Below are positions 1-8,043 of a stretch of DNA of 32,286 nucleotides, one piece after another. Below the pieces are notes generated by a model. That model was not told the origin of the DNA, did no database searches, and saw only the letters and a program-made list of their open reading frames with translations. How positions within the stretch are numbered: the first letter of the stretch is position 1; every line of letters begins with the position of its first letter. Origin of the DNA: Bacteroidales bacterium (lineage in GTDB: Bacteria; Bacteroidota; Bacteroidia; Bacteroidales; VadinHA17); assembly GCA_024763075.1 (NCBI GenBank), contig JANTGF010000047.1:1-32286 (forward strand), given 5' to 3'. Position numbers and translations under genes: made by a program.

Positions 1-1
1 G

Positions 2-73
2 AAAATGATTAAAACAAGTTCATGGGAGAACGGAGTGGTTACATCTGTTCTTAAATTTTTAGTTAATTTGTAA
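2..73 (+). CDS. Possible 3' end of an upstream gene (partial)
   Basis: A reading frame is open from the window edge to a TAA at 71-73, giving 23 codons including a run coding for VTSVLKFLVNL. It lies 25 bases before the lipoprotein gene in the same direction, so it could be the tail of an upstream operon partner. A frame of this length in AT-rich DNA could be open by chance, and I recognise no family in it. It could equally be part of an untranslated leader. Confidence 0.25.
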   Translation, partial: KMIKTSSWENGVVTSVLKFLVNL

Positions 74-98
74 CCAAGTAATTAAAAATTTTAAACAC

Positions 99-1508
99 AT
101 GAAAAAGAATATCTCTGTTATTATATTTGGTTGTTTGCTCCTGATCTCTGCTTGTACAGGTGGCAATAAAAAATCGTCTGAAATGAAAAGTGAAAATAAT
201 TTAACAGGGGAAAGTGCTCAAATTAAAATTCTGACTCTTGACCCGGGACATTTCCATGCGGCCCTGGTGCAAAAATCCATGTATCCGGAGGTGAGCCCTG
301 TGGTACATGTGTATGCTCCGAAAGGGCCGGATGTTGAGGCTTACCTGAAAATGGTTCTGGGCTTCAATACACGCAGTGAAGATCCGACTACCTGGGAGGA
401 GAATGTGTATCAGGGGGAAGATTATCTGGAAAAAATGATTGATGATAAAGCAGGGAACCTGGTGGTTATTTCTGGAAATAATGCAAAAAAAACAGAGTAT
501 ATTACGAAATCGGTAAAAGCTGGACTGAATGTTCTTGCAGATAAACCGATGGTGATAGATCCGAAAAACTTTTCTGAACTCGAAGAAGCCTTTAAAGATG
601 CAGGCGACAAGGGAGTCTTGCTTTATGATATAATGACAGAACGGTACGAGATAACCACTATTTTACAACGTGAATTATCGCAGATACCTGAAATATTTGG
701 TGAATTGCAGAAGGGTACGGTTGAAAATCCTGCAATTTCACAGGAAAGCATCCATCGATTTTCAAAAATAGTAGCCGGTAAACCTTTAATCCGTCCGTCC
801 TGGTTTTTTGATGTAAATCAACAGGGAGAGGGAATTGTGGATGTTACAACACATCTGGTGGACCTGATACAATGGGAGGCCTTCCCAGGAAAGGTTATTC
901 AAAGGGAAAATGTTCAGATTGAAAAAGCACGGCACTGGACAACAGATCTTTCACTTGCTCAGTTTTCTAAAGTTACTGGATTAGATAAGTTTCCGGATTA
1001 CCTGGGAAAATACATAGATAATGGTCTTTTAAAAGTTTACAGTAACGGTGAAATTAACTACACGATCAATGGTTTTTCGGCAAAAGTTTCGGTAATCTGG
1101 AATTATGATACTCCAAAAGGAGGAGATACGCATTATAGCATTATGCGAGGAACAAAGTGTAACCTGGTTATCAGGCAGCAGGAAGCACAGCAATTTAAAC
1201 CTGTATTATATATTGAGCCGGCATCTGGAACGGATGTGAATGGTTTTGGGAGAAAACTGAAGGAAGCTGTAAATGGGAGACTGGCAGCTAAATATCCCGG
1301 AATTAAACTGGTTGAACAATCCACAGATAAATGGAGTCTGGAAATCCCCGAAAAATATAAACTGGGTCATGAAGCTCATTTCAGGCAGGTAACCGAGGCA
1401 TTTATTGAGTATTTGAAAAAGGGAAATTTGCCGGAATGGGAAGTTCCGAATATGATCACAAAGTATTACATTACTACAAAAGCCTTAGAGCTTGCCAGGA
1501 AACATTAG
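99..1508 (+). CDS. Exported Gfo/Idh/MocA-like oxidoreductase lipoprotein
   Basis: Predicted lipoprotein of 469 residues. A lysine-containing N-terminus, hydrophobic stretch and lipobox ISAC (residues 16-19) indicate signal peptidase II processing at Cys19, hence export and membrane anchoring. The body resembles the Gfo/Idh/MocA family with the 'putative oxidoreductase C-terminal' domain common in Bacteroidota: an alpha/beta N-terminal half, DKP at 148-150 where the family usually has EKP, and a C-terminal beta-sheet half ending in helices. The usual GxGxxG dinucleotide loop is not visible at the first strand; LDPGHFHAA (47-55) sits there instead. Family members act on sugars or sugar derivatives with NAD(P), but the substrate here is unknown and cofactor use outside the cytoplasm is uncertain. 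The ATG at 99 is chosen because it gives the full signal peptide. It is followed by a strong hairpin and a convergent gene. Confidence 0.8.
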   Translation: MKKNISVIIFGCLLLISACTGGNKKSSEMKSENNLTGESAQIKILTLDPGHFHAALVQKSMYPEVSPVVHVYAPKGPDVEAYLKMVLGFNTRSEDPTTWEENVYQGEDYLEKMIDDKAGNLVVISGNNAKKTEYITKSVKAGLNVLADKPMVIDPKNFSELEEAFKDAGDKGVLLYDIMTERYEITTILQRELSQIPEIFGELQKGTVENPAISQESIHRFSKIVAGKPLIRPSWFFDVNQQGEGIVDVTTHLVDLIQWEAFPGKVIQRENVQIEKARHWTTDLSLAQFSKVTGLDKFPDYLGKYIDNGLLKVYSNGEINYTINGFSAKVSVIWNYDTPKGGDTHYSIMRGTKCNLVIRQQEAQQFKPVLYIEPASGTDVNGFGRKLKEAVNGRLAAKYPGIKLVEQSTDKWSLEIPEKYKLGHEAHFRQVTEAFIEYLKKGNLPEWEVPNMITKYYITTKALELARKH

Positions 1509-1555
1509 TAGGTTCAAAGCCTTGCAGAAAATCATAAATAATAAAAAATAAGTGA

Positions 1556-1605
1556 CTCGTCCTGATTTCTGTTTACTTTTTTTTGTAAACCTATTTCAGG
1601 ACGAG
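1556..1605. terminator. Long interrupted hairpin, probable terminator between convergent genes
   Basis: Outer arms CTCGTCCTGA (1556-1565) and TCAGGACGAG (1596-1605) are perfectly complementary over 10 bp. After a symmetric 5-nt internal loop, inner arms GTTTAC (1571-1576) and GTAAAC (1585-1590) pair around an eight-T loop. It lies between the lipoprotein gene (+) and the kinase gene (-). On the minus strand the hairpin is followed by a T-rich stretch (complement of 1530-1555), so it fits best as intrinsic terminator of the minus-strand gene. It may also stop transcription from the plus side, where no T tract follows. Confidence 0.6.
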
Positions 1606-1620
1606 ATACTTCAAACCCCC

Positions 1621-1662
1621 TTCAACCTTCAACCTTCAACCTTCAACCTTCATCCTTCTGCC
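1621..1662. repeat. Heptamer tandem repeat TTCAACC, four perfect plus two degenerate units
   Basis: TTCAACC is repeated perfectly at 1621, 1628, 1635 and 1642, followed by the variants TTCATCC and TTCTGCC. Read on the minus strand the unit is GGTTGAA, and TGA recurs at exact 7-nt intervals (complements of 1622, 1629, 1636, 1643 and 1650). The array overlaps the 3' end of the kinase-like gene: its stop codon is one of these TGAs (1636-1638), and its last residues KVEG are encoded by repeat units. Because 7 is not a multiple of 3, the array holds stops in every frame. Confidence 0.9.
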
Positions 1663-2157
1663 TTCCAGGTAATCTTTTATTTTCTCCTTTTGGAATTTTA
1701 CTTCACCGCTTACAAAAAGAAAGTTCTGTTTCCCTTTCCTGATATTTCCATATTTTAAGAAACTTGTCCATATATGGTCCACATACCAGTCTGGAAATGA
1801 ACCCCAGCGCATATCTGTAATTTTTCTTTTTCTGAAAAGTTCTTCTGGTATTTCAACAAAAATTTTACGGTCAAACATGGCTGTTATTTCCGGACGGTAA
1901 AAAACAAGCAATCCTTCGGCAATAGCCATATCATATTCTTTTATTGTCTGCTTTAAAGCATTATGAAAACGTTTCCAATCGATGGATTCCGGACATTCCC
2001 AGTCAATTTCTCCTTTAATCCTGGGAATTTCATCTTCCGAAATTACAAAATCATCCTGACACAGAATTTTTGTTTTTCTGTCAGGATACAAATCTTTTAT
2101 GAATGCAGACAGTAAAGTCTTTCCCGATCTGCTTACGCCTCCTATTCCTATGATCAT
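1636..2157 (-). CDS. Nicotinamide riboside kinase-like P-loop kinase
   Basis: A 173-residue cytoplasmic P-loop kinase of the uridine kinase/nicotinamide riboside kinase fold. Visible are Walker A GVSRSGKT (7-14), QDDF (34-37), a WECPESID substrate-loop segment (53-60) like the WDxPxSxD of NRK-type enzymes, the second strand EGLLVF (81-86), and a basic lid segment RKRK (109-112) followed by DWYVDHIWTSFLKYGN. The last resembles the HVW..YLKY region of eukaryotic NRK1. The likely reaction is ATP-dependent phosphorylation of a nucleoside such as nicotinamide riboside, in NAD salvage. A related nucleoside or pantothenate-type substrate is possible. It is divergent from coaX across 154 bases. The C-terminus is formed by the heptamer array, so the last five or so residues are probably not functional. 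Confidence 0.7.
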   Translation of the reverse strand: MIIGIGGVSRSGKTLLSAFIKDLYPDRKTKILCQDDFVISEDEIPRIKGEIDWECPESIDWKRFHNALKQTIKEYDMAIAEGLLVFYRPEITAMFDRKIFVEIPEELFRKRKITDMRWGSFPDWYVDHIWTSFLKYGNIRKGKQNFLFVSGEVKFQKEKIKDYLEGRRMKVEG

Positions 2158-2242
2158 AATAATTCGGTTAACCGGAGATAAAAATACAAATAAAAGATTA
2201 TTTAATATTTTTTAACACCAGGGAAATCATAAATAGTTTATT

Positions 2243-2266
2243 TTTATACCTTTATACTTTTATACC
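2243..2266. repeat. Three tandem 8-mers upstream of coaX
   Basis: TTTATACC (2243-2250), TTTATACT (2251-2258) and TTTATACC (2259-2266) lie head to tail in the spacer between the divergent kinase and coaX genes. They contain near matches to the Bacteroidota -7 element TAnnTTTG (for example TACCTTTA), so they may overlap a promoter, but no complete promoter could be assigned. A protein-binding role is possible but unproven. Confidence 0.5.
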
Positions 2267-2311
2267 TTAATGTAGAATACTGTTTTTCTGAATAAAATTT
2301 TTATTATTGAA

Positions 2312-3046
2312 TTGAATATTGTAATCGACATAGGAAACAGTTTTATTAAAACAGCGGTTTTTGATAAAGACGATCTGATTCATCAGGAGCAATTTCCGCC
2401 CGGACAATTCAATACACTTGAGAGTATTCTTATAGAATATCCTTCCATTAACAATGGAATTGTTTCTGTGGTTGGGAGTCCTGAAAAAAGAATAAATACA
2501 ATTCTTCAGACTGGATTAAAAAAGGTTTTATTTCTGAATGAAAATACTCCCGTTCCGGTTATAAATTTATATGAAACCAGGGATACACTTGGAAAAGACA
2601 GGCTTGCAGCCGTAGTTGGGGCAAATTATTTGTTCCCTGGGGAAAATATACTGGTAATTGATGCAGGAACTGCAATAACCTATGATTTTATCAATTCTCA
2701 GGGACAATATGAAGGAGGCAGTATATCTCCCGGGCTTAATACGAGGTTCAGAGCATTGCATGAGTTTACAAATAACCTGCCTTTTCTTTTACCTCGTGAT
2801 GAATTTGGTTTTCCGGCAAGGACTACTGAAGATTCAATTATTACGGGGGTTCAACTTGGAATGATAAAGGAAATAGAAGGGATTATTGACCTTCATCGGA
2901 AACAATATCCTGTGTTAAAAATAGTTTTAACGGGAGGAGATGCTATTTTTTTTGATAAAAACTTAAAAAATACCATCTTTGTGGACTTAAATCTTGTAGA
3001 GCGGGGACTGAATCGAATCCTAACATATGATGCAGAAAATAAATAG
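2312..3046 (+). CDS. coaX: Type III pantothenate kinase
   Basis: Catalyses ATP-dependent phosphorylation of pantothenate, the first step of CoA synthesis. The 244-residue protein shows the ASKHA-fold signatures of CoaX: phosphate-1 loop DIGNS (6-10), GKDRLAA (94-100) of the pantothenate site, DAGTAITYD (117-125), GGSISPGL (135-142) and a late TGGDA adenosine-site motif. The length is normal for the family. The start is TTG: no in-frame ATG lies where the family begins, and MNIVIDIGNS from this codon matches the expected N-terminus. It heads an apparent operon, and its last 20 bases overlap the start of the following outer-membrane gene, which suggests coupled translation. Confidence 0.93.
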   Translation: MNIVIDIGNSFIKTAVFDKDDLIHQEQFPPGQFNTLESILIEYPSINNGIVSVVGSPEKRINTILQTGLKKVLFLNENTPVPVINLYETRDTLGKDRLAAVVGANYLFPGENILVIDAGTAITYDFINSQGQYEGGSISPGLNTRFRALHEFTNNLPFLLPRDEFGFPARTTEDSIITGVQLGMIKEIEGIIDLHRKQYPVLKIVLTGGDAIFFDKNLKNTIFVDLNLVERGLNRILTYDAENK

Positions 3047-4319
3047 ATCACTTTTCATACTTATAATACTCTTAACCAGTACCTTTACAGTGTTAGGTCA
3101 AACTTTTAATTCACCCTATTCTACTTTTGGTTTAGGTGACCTGACATTCAAAGGATTTGCCCGAAACCAGGCGATGGGTGGAATATCTCTGGGTATGCGT
3201 AATAATAAAACCATTGATTTTTCCAATCCGGCTTCCTATACTATCCGGGATTCACTATCACTCGTTTTTGATATCGGAGCAAATGGAAAAGTTTCCAGAA
3301 TTTCAAGCTCGGAGGGTGAAAATACTCCATTCGACATTAATTTCAGCCATTTGGCTTTCAGTTTTCCAGTCTCAAGAAAACTTTCTTTTGGAGCAGGTTT
3401 GGTTCCCTATACACTAAGCAATTACAATTTTCTCTTTCGGGTGGATGAAAATGATCCGGTTTTTGATCCTGAAGTGGGTGATCTGGACTTTTTGTTTAAA
3501 GGAGAGGGCGGTCTAAGCCAGATTTTTTTTGGTTTGGGATATGAAATTACTAAAAATCTGTCTTTTGGTGTTAATGCAAATTATACATTTGGTGATATCA
3601 AACGGATTCAAACGGTTACCCTCCTGAATGTTCCTTATGCACATCATCCTAAGATTGACATCCAGCAAATTGTGAGTGGATTCACCTTTAATTTTGGCTT
3701 GCAGTATGCAGCACATTTAAAGAAGGATCTTGAGTTAGTACTGGGTGCAACCTATGCTTTACAGGGAAATCTTAACCAAAAAACAGAGTTTTTTGCCAGT
3801 AATATTTTAATTAATCCCAATGGTGGACAGGCAGTTGATACCCTAAGTATATGGGAAACCGGCAAAGAAAAGAAACAATTTCCTTCGGGGATGGGTTTTG
3901 GTTTTACCATTAATAAAGCAGATAAGATAATTTTTGGGGTTGACTATAAAAGAACCAACTGGAAAAATTCCAATATTATGGGTCTGGACTCTCTGGAGAA
4001 CAGCCAGTCTTTTTTACTGGGTGCTGAATATACCCCTAATCCAAGGGAGCTAAAAGCCTATCTTCCAAGGATACATTTCAGAGCCGGTGCCTATTATACT
4101 AACTCCTTTTTGAAAATTGAGGATTATCGGATAAATGATTTTGGCATAACTTTTGGAGTAGGTTTCCCGATAGGATTTAGCAGATCATCGTTTAATATTG
4201 TTTTCGACTATGGGAAAAGGGGAACTACAAACGATAATTTAATACTTGAAAATCACGGAAGTGTTATGATTAGCTTATCTTTGTATGATTTTTGGTTTAT
4301 GAAACGTAAATTTGATTAA
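3027..4319 (+). CDS. Outer-membrane beta-barrel protein (OmpP1/FadL-like)
   Basis: A 430-residue exported protein. The N-terminus has a basic start, a hydrophobic core and a likely signal peptidase I site near LGQ (24-26). The mature protein begins with PYSTFGLGDL, a motif recurrent at the start of Bacteroidota barrel proteins next to coaX/lptC. The rest alternates amphipathic beta-strands rich in F, G and N with polar loops, typical of an outer-membrane barrel. The substrate or role is unknown; by resemblance a FadL-type transporter is possible. Start codons at 3027 and 3030 (ATGATG) are both plausible. It overlaps coaX by 20 bases and is followed 18 bases later by the TPR gene. Confidence 0.75.
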   Translation: MMQKINRSLFILIILLTSTFTVLGQTFNSPYSTFGLGDLTFKGFARNQAMGGISLGMRNNKTIDFSNPASYTIRDSLSLVFDIGANGKVSRISSSEGENTPFDINFSHLAFSFPVSRKLSFGAGLVPYTLSNYNFLFRVDENDPVFDPEVGDLDFLFKGEGGLSQIFFGLGYEITKNLSFGVNANYTFGDIKRIQTVTLLNVPYAHHPKIDIQQIVSGFTFNFGLQYAAHLKKDLELVLGATYALQGNLNQKTEFFASNILINPNGGQAVDTLSIWETGKEKKQFPSGMGFGFTINKADKIIFGVDYKRTNWKNSNIMGLDSLENSQSFLLGAEYTPNPRELKAYLPRIHFRAGAYYTNSFLKIEDYRINDFGITFGVGFPIGFSRSSFNIVFDYGKRGTTNDNLILENHGSVMISLSLYDFWFMKRKFD

Positions 4320-4337
4320 TAATAAAACCGTTAAAAA

Positions 4338-5687
4338 ATGAAAGCCGTAAAAATTACTCTTACAATTGCCCTGTTTTTTTCAACAGCCTTTTTAGGTCTG
4401 GCTCAGAAAGGGGTAGAAGATGGATCAAAATTTGGCCATGGTGAAGACTCAATAAGGTGTGTCAGAAATTACTCATTGTATCGTGAGTATTACAAACAGA
4501 AGAATTACAATGATGCTTTGCCTTACTGGAGGGTTGTTTTTGCAGAATGCCCCAGAGCCACAAAATCTATTTATCTGAATGGCGCTGCCATGTATAAGTT
4601 TCATATAATACAGGCAGAGAAAAATTCTCATGAAGCTAAGAATCTGTACATTGATACTTTAATGCAGATTTACGACCAGCGGGTTAAATGGTATCCGAAA
4701 GATAAGGCCAAAGTTTTGGGATATAAGGCGACCGACCTATTACGATTTAAGAAAGATGACATGGAAGGTATTAAGGAATCTTATAAATTTAGTAAAGAAG
4801 CATTCAACCAATATGGCGAAAAAGCTCCCAAATCTGTCATTGTTACATTTATGACAACAACCTTGTTATTATTTGAAAAAAATGAAATTCCTGAAAATGA
4901 AGTGGTCGAAAATTATGCCAAGACTATGGAGGTGATGGACAAGCAAGTAAAACAAAATCCTGATGATGAGGATCTTGCAAACGTTCAGGAAGCGATTCAG
5001 GCTAATTTTGCAAACAGTGGAGCTGCTTCCTGCGAATCCTTGATACAGTTGTTTACCCCACAATTGAAAGAAAATCCAGAAGATATTGAAGTTCTGAAAA
5101 AGATAAGTTACTGGCTTAATCAGACAGGTTGTACAGAATCTGATCTTTATATGGAAACAACCATTGCATTAAATAAAATTGAACCTACACCCACACTTGC
5201 ATACCATATTGCTAAATTATACAACACCCGTGGGCAATATAAAGATGCAGTAAAATTTTATGAACAGGCAATTGCAGGAGAAGAGGATGGAGCTACAAAA
5301 GCTAAGTTCCTTGTTGAACTGGGTTATATCATTCAAAGTGAATACGGAGATTTAAAGCTTGCGAAGAAATATGCTCTGGAAGCCATGAAGGCTGATCCGG
5401 AATCCGGTCAACCCAATGTTCTGCTTGGTAATATTTATGCTGCTGTTAAAGACTTTGGTGAAGACGAGTTGGCACATAAAGCCGTTTACTGGGTAGCTGT
5501 TGATCAGTATAAAACGGCTGTCAGGAAAGAACCGGAACTTGCGAATGTAGTGAATAAAAAAATCCAGGCTTATTCTAAATATTTTCCTGATACAGAAACC
5601 ATATTCTTTTATGGATACAAAGCAGGAGATACTTATCATTTGGGAGACTGGATAAATACAGATACTAAAATAAGAACCAGAAAATAA
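4338..5687 (+). CDS. Exported tetratricopeptide-repeat protein
   Basis: A 449-residue protein with a signal peptide (residues 1 to about 23, ending GLAQ) and a mainly helical body with TPR-like pairs. An example is the segment around 290-325 containing AYHIAKLYNTRGQYKDAVKFYEQAI, here described by its A, G, Y and A consensus positions, followed by a second pair including AKKYALEAMKADPESGQP. It is probably periplasmic and acts as a protein-protein scaffold. Its place between a barrel protein and lptC points to outer-membrane or lipopolysaccharide biogenesis, but no specific partner can be read from the sequence. It is likely co-transcribed with its neighbours, with gaps of 18 and 4 bases. Confidence 0.8.
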   Translation: MKAVKITLTIALFFSTAFLGLAQKGVEDGSKFGHGEDSIRCVRNYSLYREYYKQKNYNDALPYWRVVFAECPRATKSIYLNGAAMYKFHIIQAEKNSHEAKNLYIDTLMQIYDQRVKWYPKDKAKVLGYKATDLLRFKKDDMEGIKESYKFSKEAFNQYGEKAPKSVIVTFMTTTLLLFEKNEIPENEVVENYAKTMEVMDKQVKQNPDDEDLANVQEAIQANFANSGAASCESLIQLFTPQLKENPEDIEVLKKISYWLNQTGCTESDLYMETTIALNKIEPTPTLAYHIAKLYNTRGQYKDAVKFYEQAIAGEEDGATKAKFLVELGYIIQSEYGDLKLAKKYALEAMKADPESGQPNVLLGNIYAAVKDFGEDELAHKAVYWVAVDQYKTAVRKEPELANVVNKKIQAYSKYFPDTETIFFYGYKAGDTYHLGDWINTDTKIRTRK

Positions 5688-5691
5688 TTTA

Positions 5692-6267
5692 TTGAAATCT
5701 TATTATCAGAAAATAGTTTTAAAAAGCACTATAATCCCATTACTTGGGATGCTGGTGCTTTTTTCCTGTAAAAAAAATAGTATTCAGGAGGTAAATATCC
5801 TTACCAAAACAGATACTATGGCAATGCAATCTGTATGGGATATCGAAACAGTTTATACGGATTCCGGTAAAGTTAAGATCAGGATTTCGGCACCTCTCGT
5901 ACAAAGATTTGAAGCAGAGGAAGATGGAAATAATGAAACACTTTTCCCTAAAGGGATGAAAGTGACCTTTTACGGCCCTGAAGGTCAGGTTAAGTCATGG
6001 TTAAGTTCAAAATATGCTATTTACCATGAATCCAACCATCTCTGGGAAGCGTCTGATAGTGTAGTTGCTGTTAATGAAGAAGGAAAGACCCTGAATACTG
6101 AACTCCTTTTCTGGGATGAAAAGAAGCAAATTATTTATTCTGATAAATTTGTCAAAATCACCACAGATAAAGAAGTCATCTATGGAGATGGGTTTGAAGC
6201 GGATCAATCTTTTACCTATTGGGAGATTACAAATGTAAAAGGGACCATTTACCACGATACGGAGTGA
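5692..6267 (+). CDS. lptC: LPS export protein LptC (lipoprotein form)
   Basis: LptC links the inner-membrane LptBFG extractor to periplasmic LptA in the lipopolysaccharide transport bridge. This 191-residue protein has an N-terminal hydrophobic segment ending in a lipobox-like LFSC, so Cys26 may be lipidated, as is usual for Bacteroidota LptC, rather than a plain membrane helix. The body is a run of short beta-strands with the OstA/LptC-like pattern (YGPEGQVKSWLSSKYAIY, then LFWDEKKQIIYSDKFVKI), ending in an EVIYGDGFEAD element. The start is TTG: the only nearby in-frame ATG (5749) would remove the signal. It lies 4 bases after the TPR gene. Confidence 0.87.
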   Translation: MKSYYQKIVLKSTIIPLLGMLVLFSCKKNSIQEVNILTKTDTMAMQSVWDIETVYTDSGKVKIRISAPLVQRFEAEEDGNNETLFPKGMKVTFYGPEGQVKSWLSSKYAIYHESNHLWEASDSVVAVNEEGKTLNTELLFWDEKKQIIYSDKFVKITTDKEVIYGDGFEADQSFTYWEITNVKGTIYHDTE

Positions 6268-6312
6268 TAATCTTGAAATTTATCCCTGTTTGGATATTAA
6301 AAAGGGCTGGGT

Positions 6313-6573
6313 TTGCTAAATTTGTTAAATCAAGAACATTTGAATAATAAAAAAAATAAGCTTCCACGATTCCAGGTTTTTATGGAATATACCTGGTTAT
6401 TCATTGGTATCCTGAGCTTTGCAACATGGCTGTACTCATCCATCCGGGAGGGCCTGAAAAACCATTATATGCTTCTGATTATATCCCTTGCTTCATTTGC
6501 TATGTTTTTTTTCAGGAAATATCTAAGAAAACAGTACGTTTCTTCCAAAGACAGGGGTGAAAAAGAAAATTAG
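6313..6573 (+). CDS. Small two-helix membrane protein, unknown function
   Basis: A short protein of up to 86 residues with two hydrophobic helices (roughly YTWLFIGILSFATWLYS and YMLLIISLASFAMFFF) joined by a short polar loop and ending in a basic/acidic tail. No family is recognised. The start is uncertain: no early in-frame ATG exists. TTG at 6313 or TTG at 6340 (giving MNNKKNKLPRF) could be used, with ATG at 6382 as a late alternative. It sits 45 bases after lptC and 41 bases before the CNNM gene on the same strand, which supports it being a real operon member. Confidence 0.65.
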   Translation: MLNLLNQEHLNNKKNKLPRFQVFMEYTWLFIGILSFATWLYSSIREGLKNHYMLLIISLASFAMFFFRKYLRKQYVSSKDRGEKEN

Positions 6574-6614
6574 CAAATTATTTTAATAAATTAGCCCCAA
6601 ATTAACGAACCCAT

Positions 6615-7880
6615 ATGGGAACATATCTTGTTATAATTACCGGTTCGATTTTGTTTTCTGCATTTTTTTCAGGAATGGAGATAGCTTTTATTGCTTCAAA
6701 CAAGCTTAAACTGGAAATTGATAAGAAGCAAAATACTATTTCAACAAGGGTTTTGTCAGTCTTTACAAAAAATCCAGGTCAGTATATCGTTACTATGCTC
6801 ATTGGTAATAATATTGCCCTGGTTGTATATGGTATTGTAATGGCAATTGTTTTGCAACCTTTTTTGATGACTTTTGTTCATTCTGATACTACCCTTTTAA
6901 TTCTGCAAACAGCAATCTCAACCCTGATTATTCTCTTTACAGCTGAGTTTCTGCCAAAAGTTGTTTTCAGATTACATGCCAATGGATTTTTGAAAATATT
7001 CAGTTTTCCGGTATATGTTTTTTACCTTTTATTTTATCCGGTCAGCAGGTTTACCATTGCCGTTTCTCACTTTATCCTCCGAATTTTTACAGGCTTGAAA
7101 ATGGATTCAGAATCAGATGATCTGGTCTTTGGAAAACCTGATCTTGATCAGCTTGTTAGTGAAACAAATGAGCTTTCTGAGCATCACAAAGAGAAAGACC
7201 ATGATATTAAAATCTTTCAAAATGCCCTGGATTTTTCCAATGTTAAATTAAGGGAATGTATGGTTCCGAGAACCGAACTGGTTGCTCTTGACAAGAACTC
7301 AAACCCCGAGGAACTCAGAACTGCTTTCATCGAAACAGGCTTATCAAAAATTCTTATTTTTAACGAAACCATTGACAATATTATTGGGTACGTAAATTTA
7401 AAGGATCTTTTTGATGAAGCCGACAGTATCATGGATTTTATAGTACCCTTACCCATTGTTCCGGAGTCAATGCCTGCCAATAAACTGCTCAAAACATTTG
7501 TGGATGAAAAGAAGAGTATTGCACTTGTTGTCGATGAATTTGGTGGCACTTCGGGTATTGTTACCATTGAGGATATTCTTGAGGAAATCTTCGGAGAAAT
7601 TGAAGATGAGCATGATACATCTGAATTGGTTGAGAAACAGGTAAATGAAAATGAGTATATTTTTTCCGCAAGGCTGGAAATCGACTATCTGAATGAAAAA
7701 TATCATCTTGATTTGCCGGAAGATGATGAGTATGAAACACTTGCCGGTTATATCTATCACTTCTACGAAAGTATTCCCAAATTAAATGAGAGGATAAATA
7801 CGGGAGGCTTCGAATTTAAAATTCTTAAAGTAAGTGAAACACGTATTGAAATTGTTCAGCTGATCGTTCTGAATAAGTAA
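6615..7880 (+). CDS. CNNM/CorC-family membrane protein with CBS pair
   Basis: A 421-residue integral membrane protein with the standard three-part build. An N-terminal DUF21/CNNM transmembrane domain (about residues 1-190, including FSGMEIAFIASNKLKLE) is followed by a paired CBS domain starting at MVPRTELVALD (about 216) with LVVDEFGGTSGIVTIEDI. It ends in a CorC_HlyC domain (about 335-418). Family members are linked to magnesium or other cation transport; in some gliding Bacteroidota a relative is called GldE. The old name 'hemolysin' is not supported as a function. It is the last gene of the coaX-lptC operon, before a 237-base spacer. Confidence 0.85.
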   Translation: MGTYLVIITGSILFSAFFSGMEIAFIASNKLKLEIDKKQNTISTRVLSVFTKNPGQYIVTMLIGNNIALVVYGIVMAIVLQPFLMTFVHSDTTLLILQTAISTLIILFTAEFLPKVVFRLHANGFLKIFSFPVYVFYLLFYPVSRFTIAVSHFILRIFTGLKMDSESDDLVFGKPDLDQLVSETNELSEHHKEKDHDIKIFQNALDFSNVKLRECMVPRTELVALDKNSNPEELRTAFIETGLSKILIFNETIDNIIGYVNLKDLFDEADSIMDFIVPLPIVPESMPANKLLKTFVDEKKSIALVVDEFGGTSGIVTIEDILEEIFGEIEDEHDTSELVEKQVNENEYIFSARLEIDYLNEKYHLDLPEDDEYETLAGYIYHFYESIPKLNERINTGGFEFKILKVSETRIEIVQLIVLNK

Positions 7881-8043
7881 GATGCTTGCTTTTTGAGGAT
7901 AATAACTTAATTTTTAAATATTCTGTATTACAGAGAGTTTGTCAGGTACAACTCATAATATTTTTACCTTATTCAGAATTTTATTCATTCTTTGATCTTC
8001 TTATTGTATACAGGTAAAATAAACCCTGAAAAAATCTGAATAT

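Noticed and set aside
7962-8019. Inverted 8-mers TTTTACCT and AGGTAAAA in the spacer before the PpiD/SurA-like gene
   Set aside because: The arms are 42 bases apart and AT-rich, with no other sign of structure, so chance is likely.
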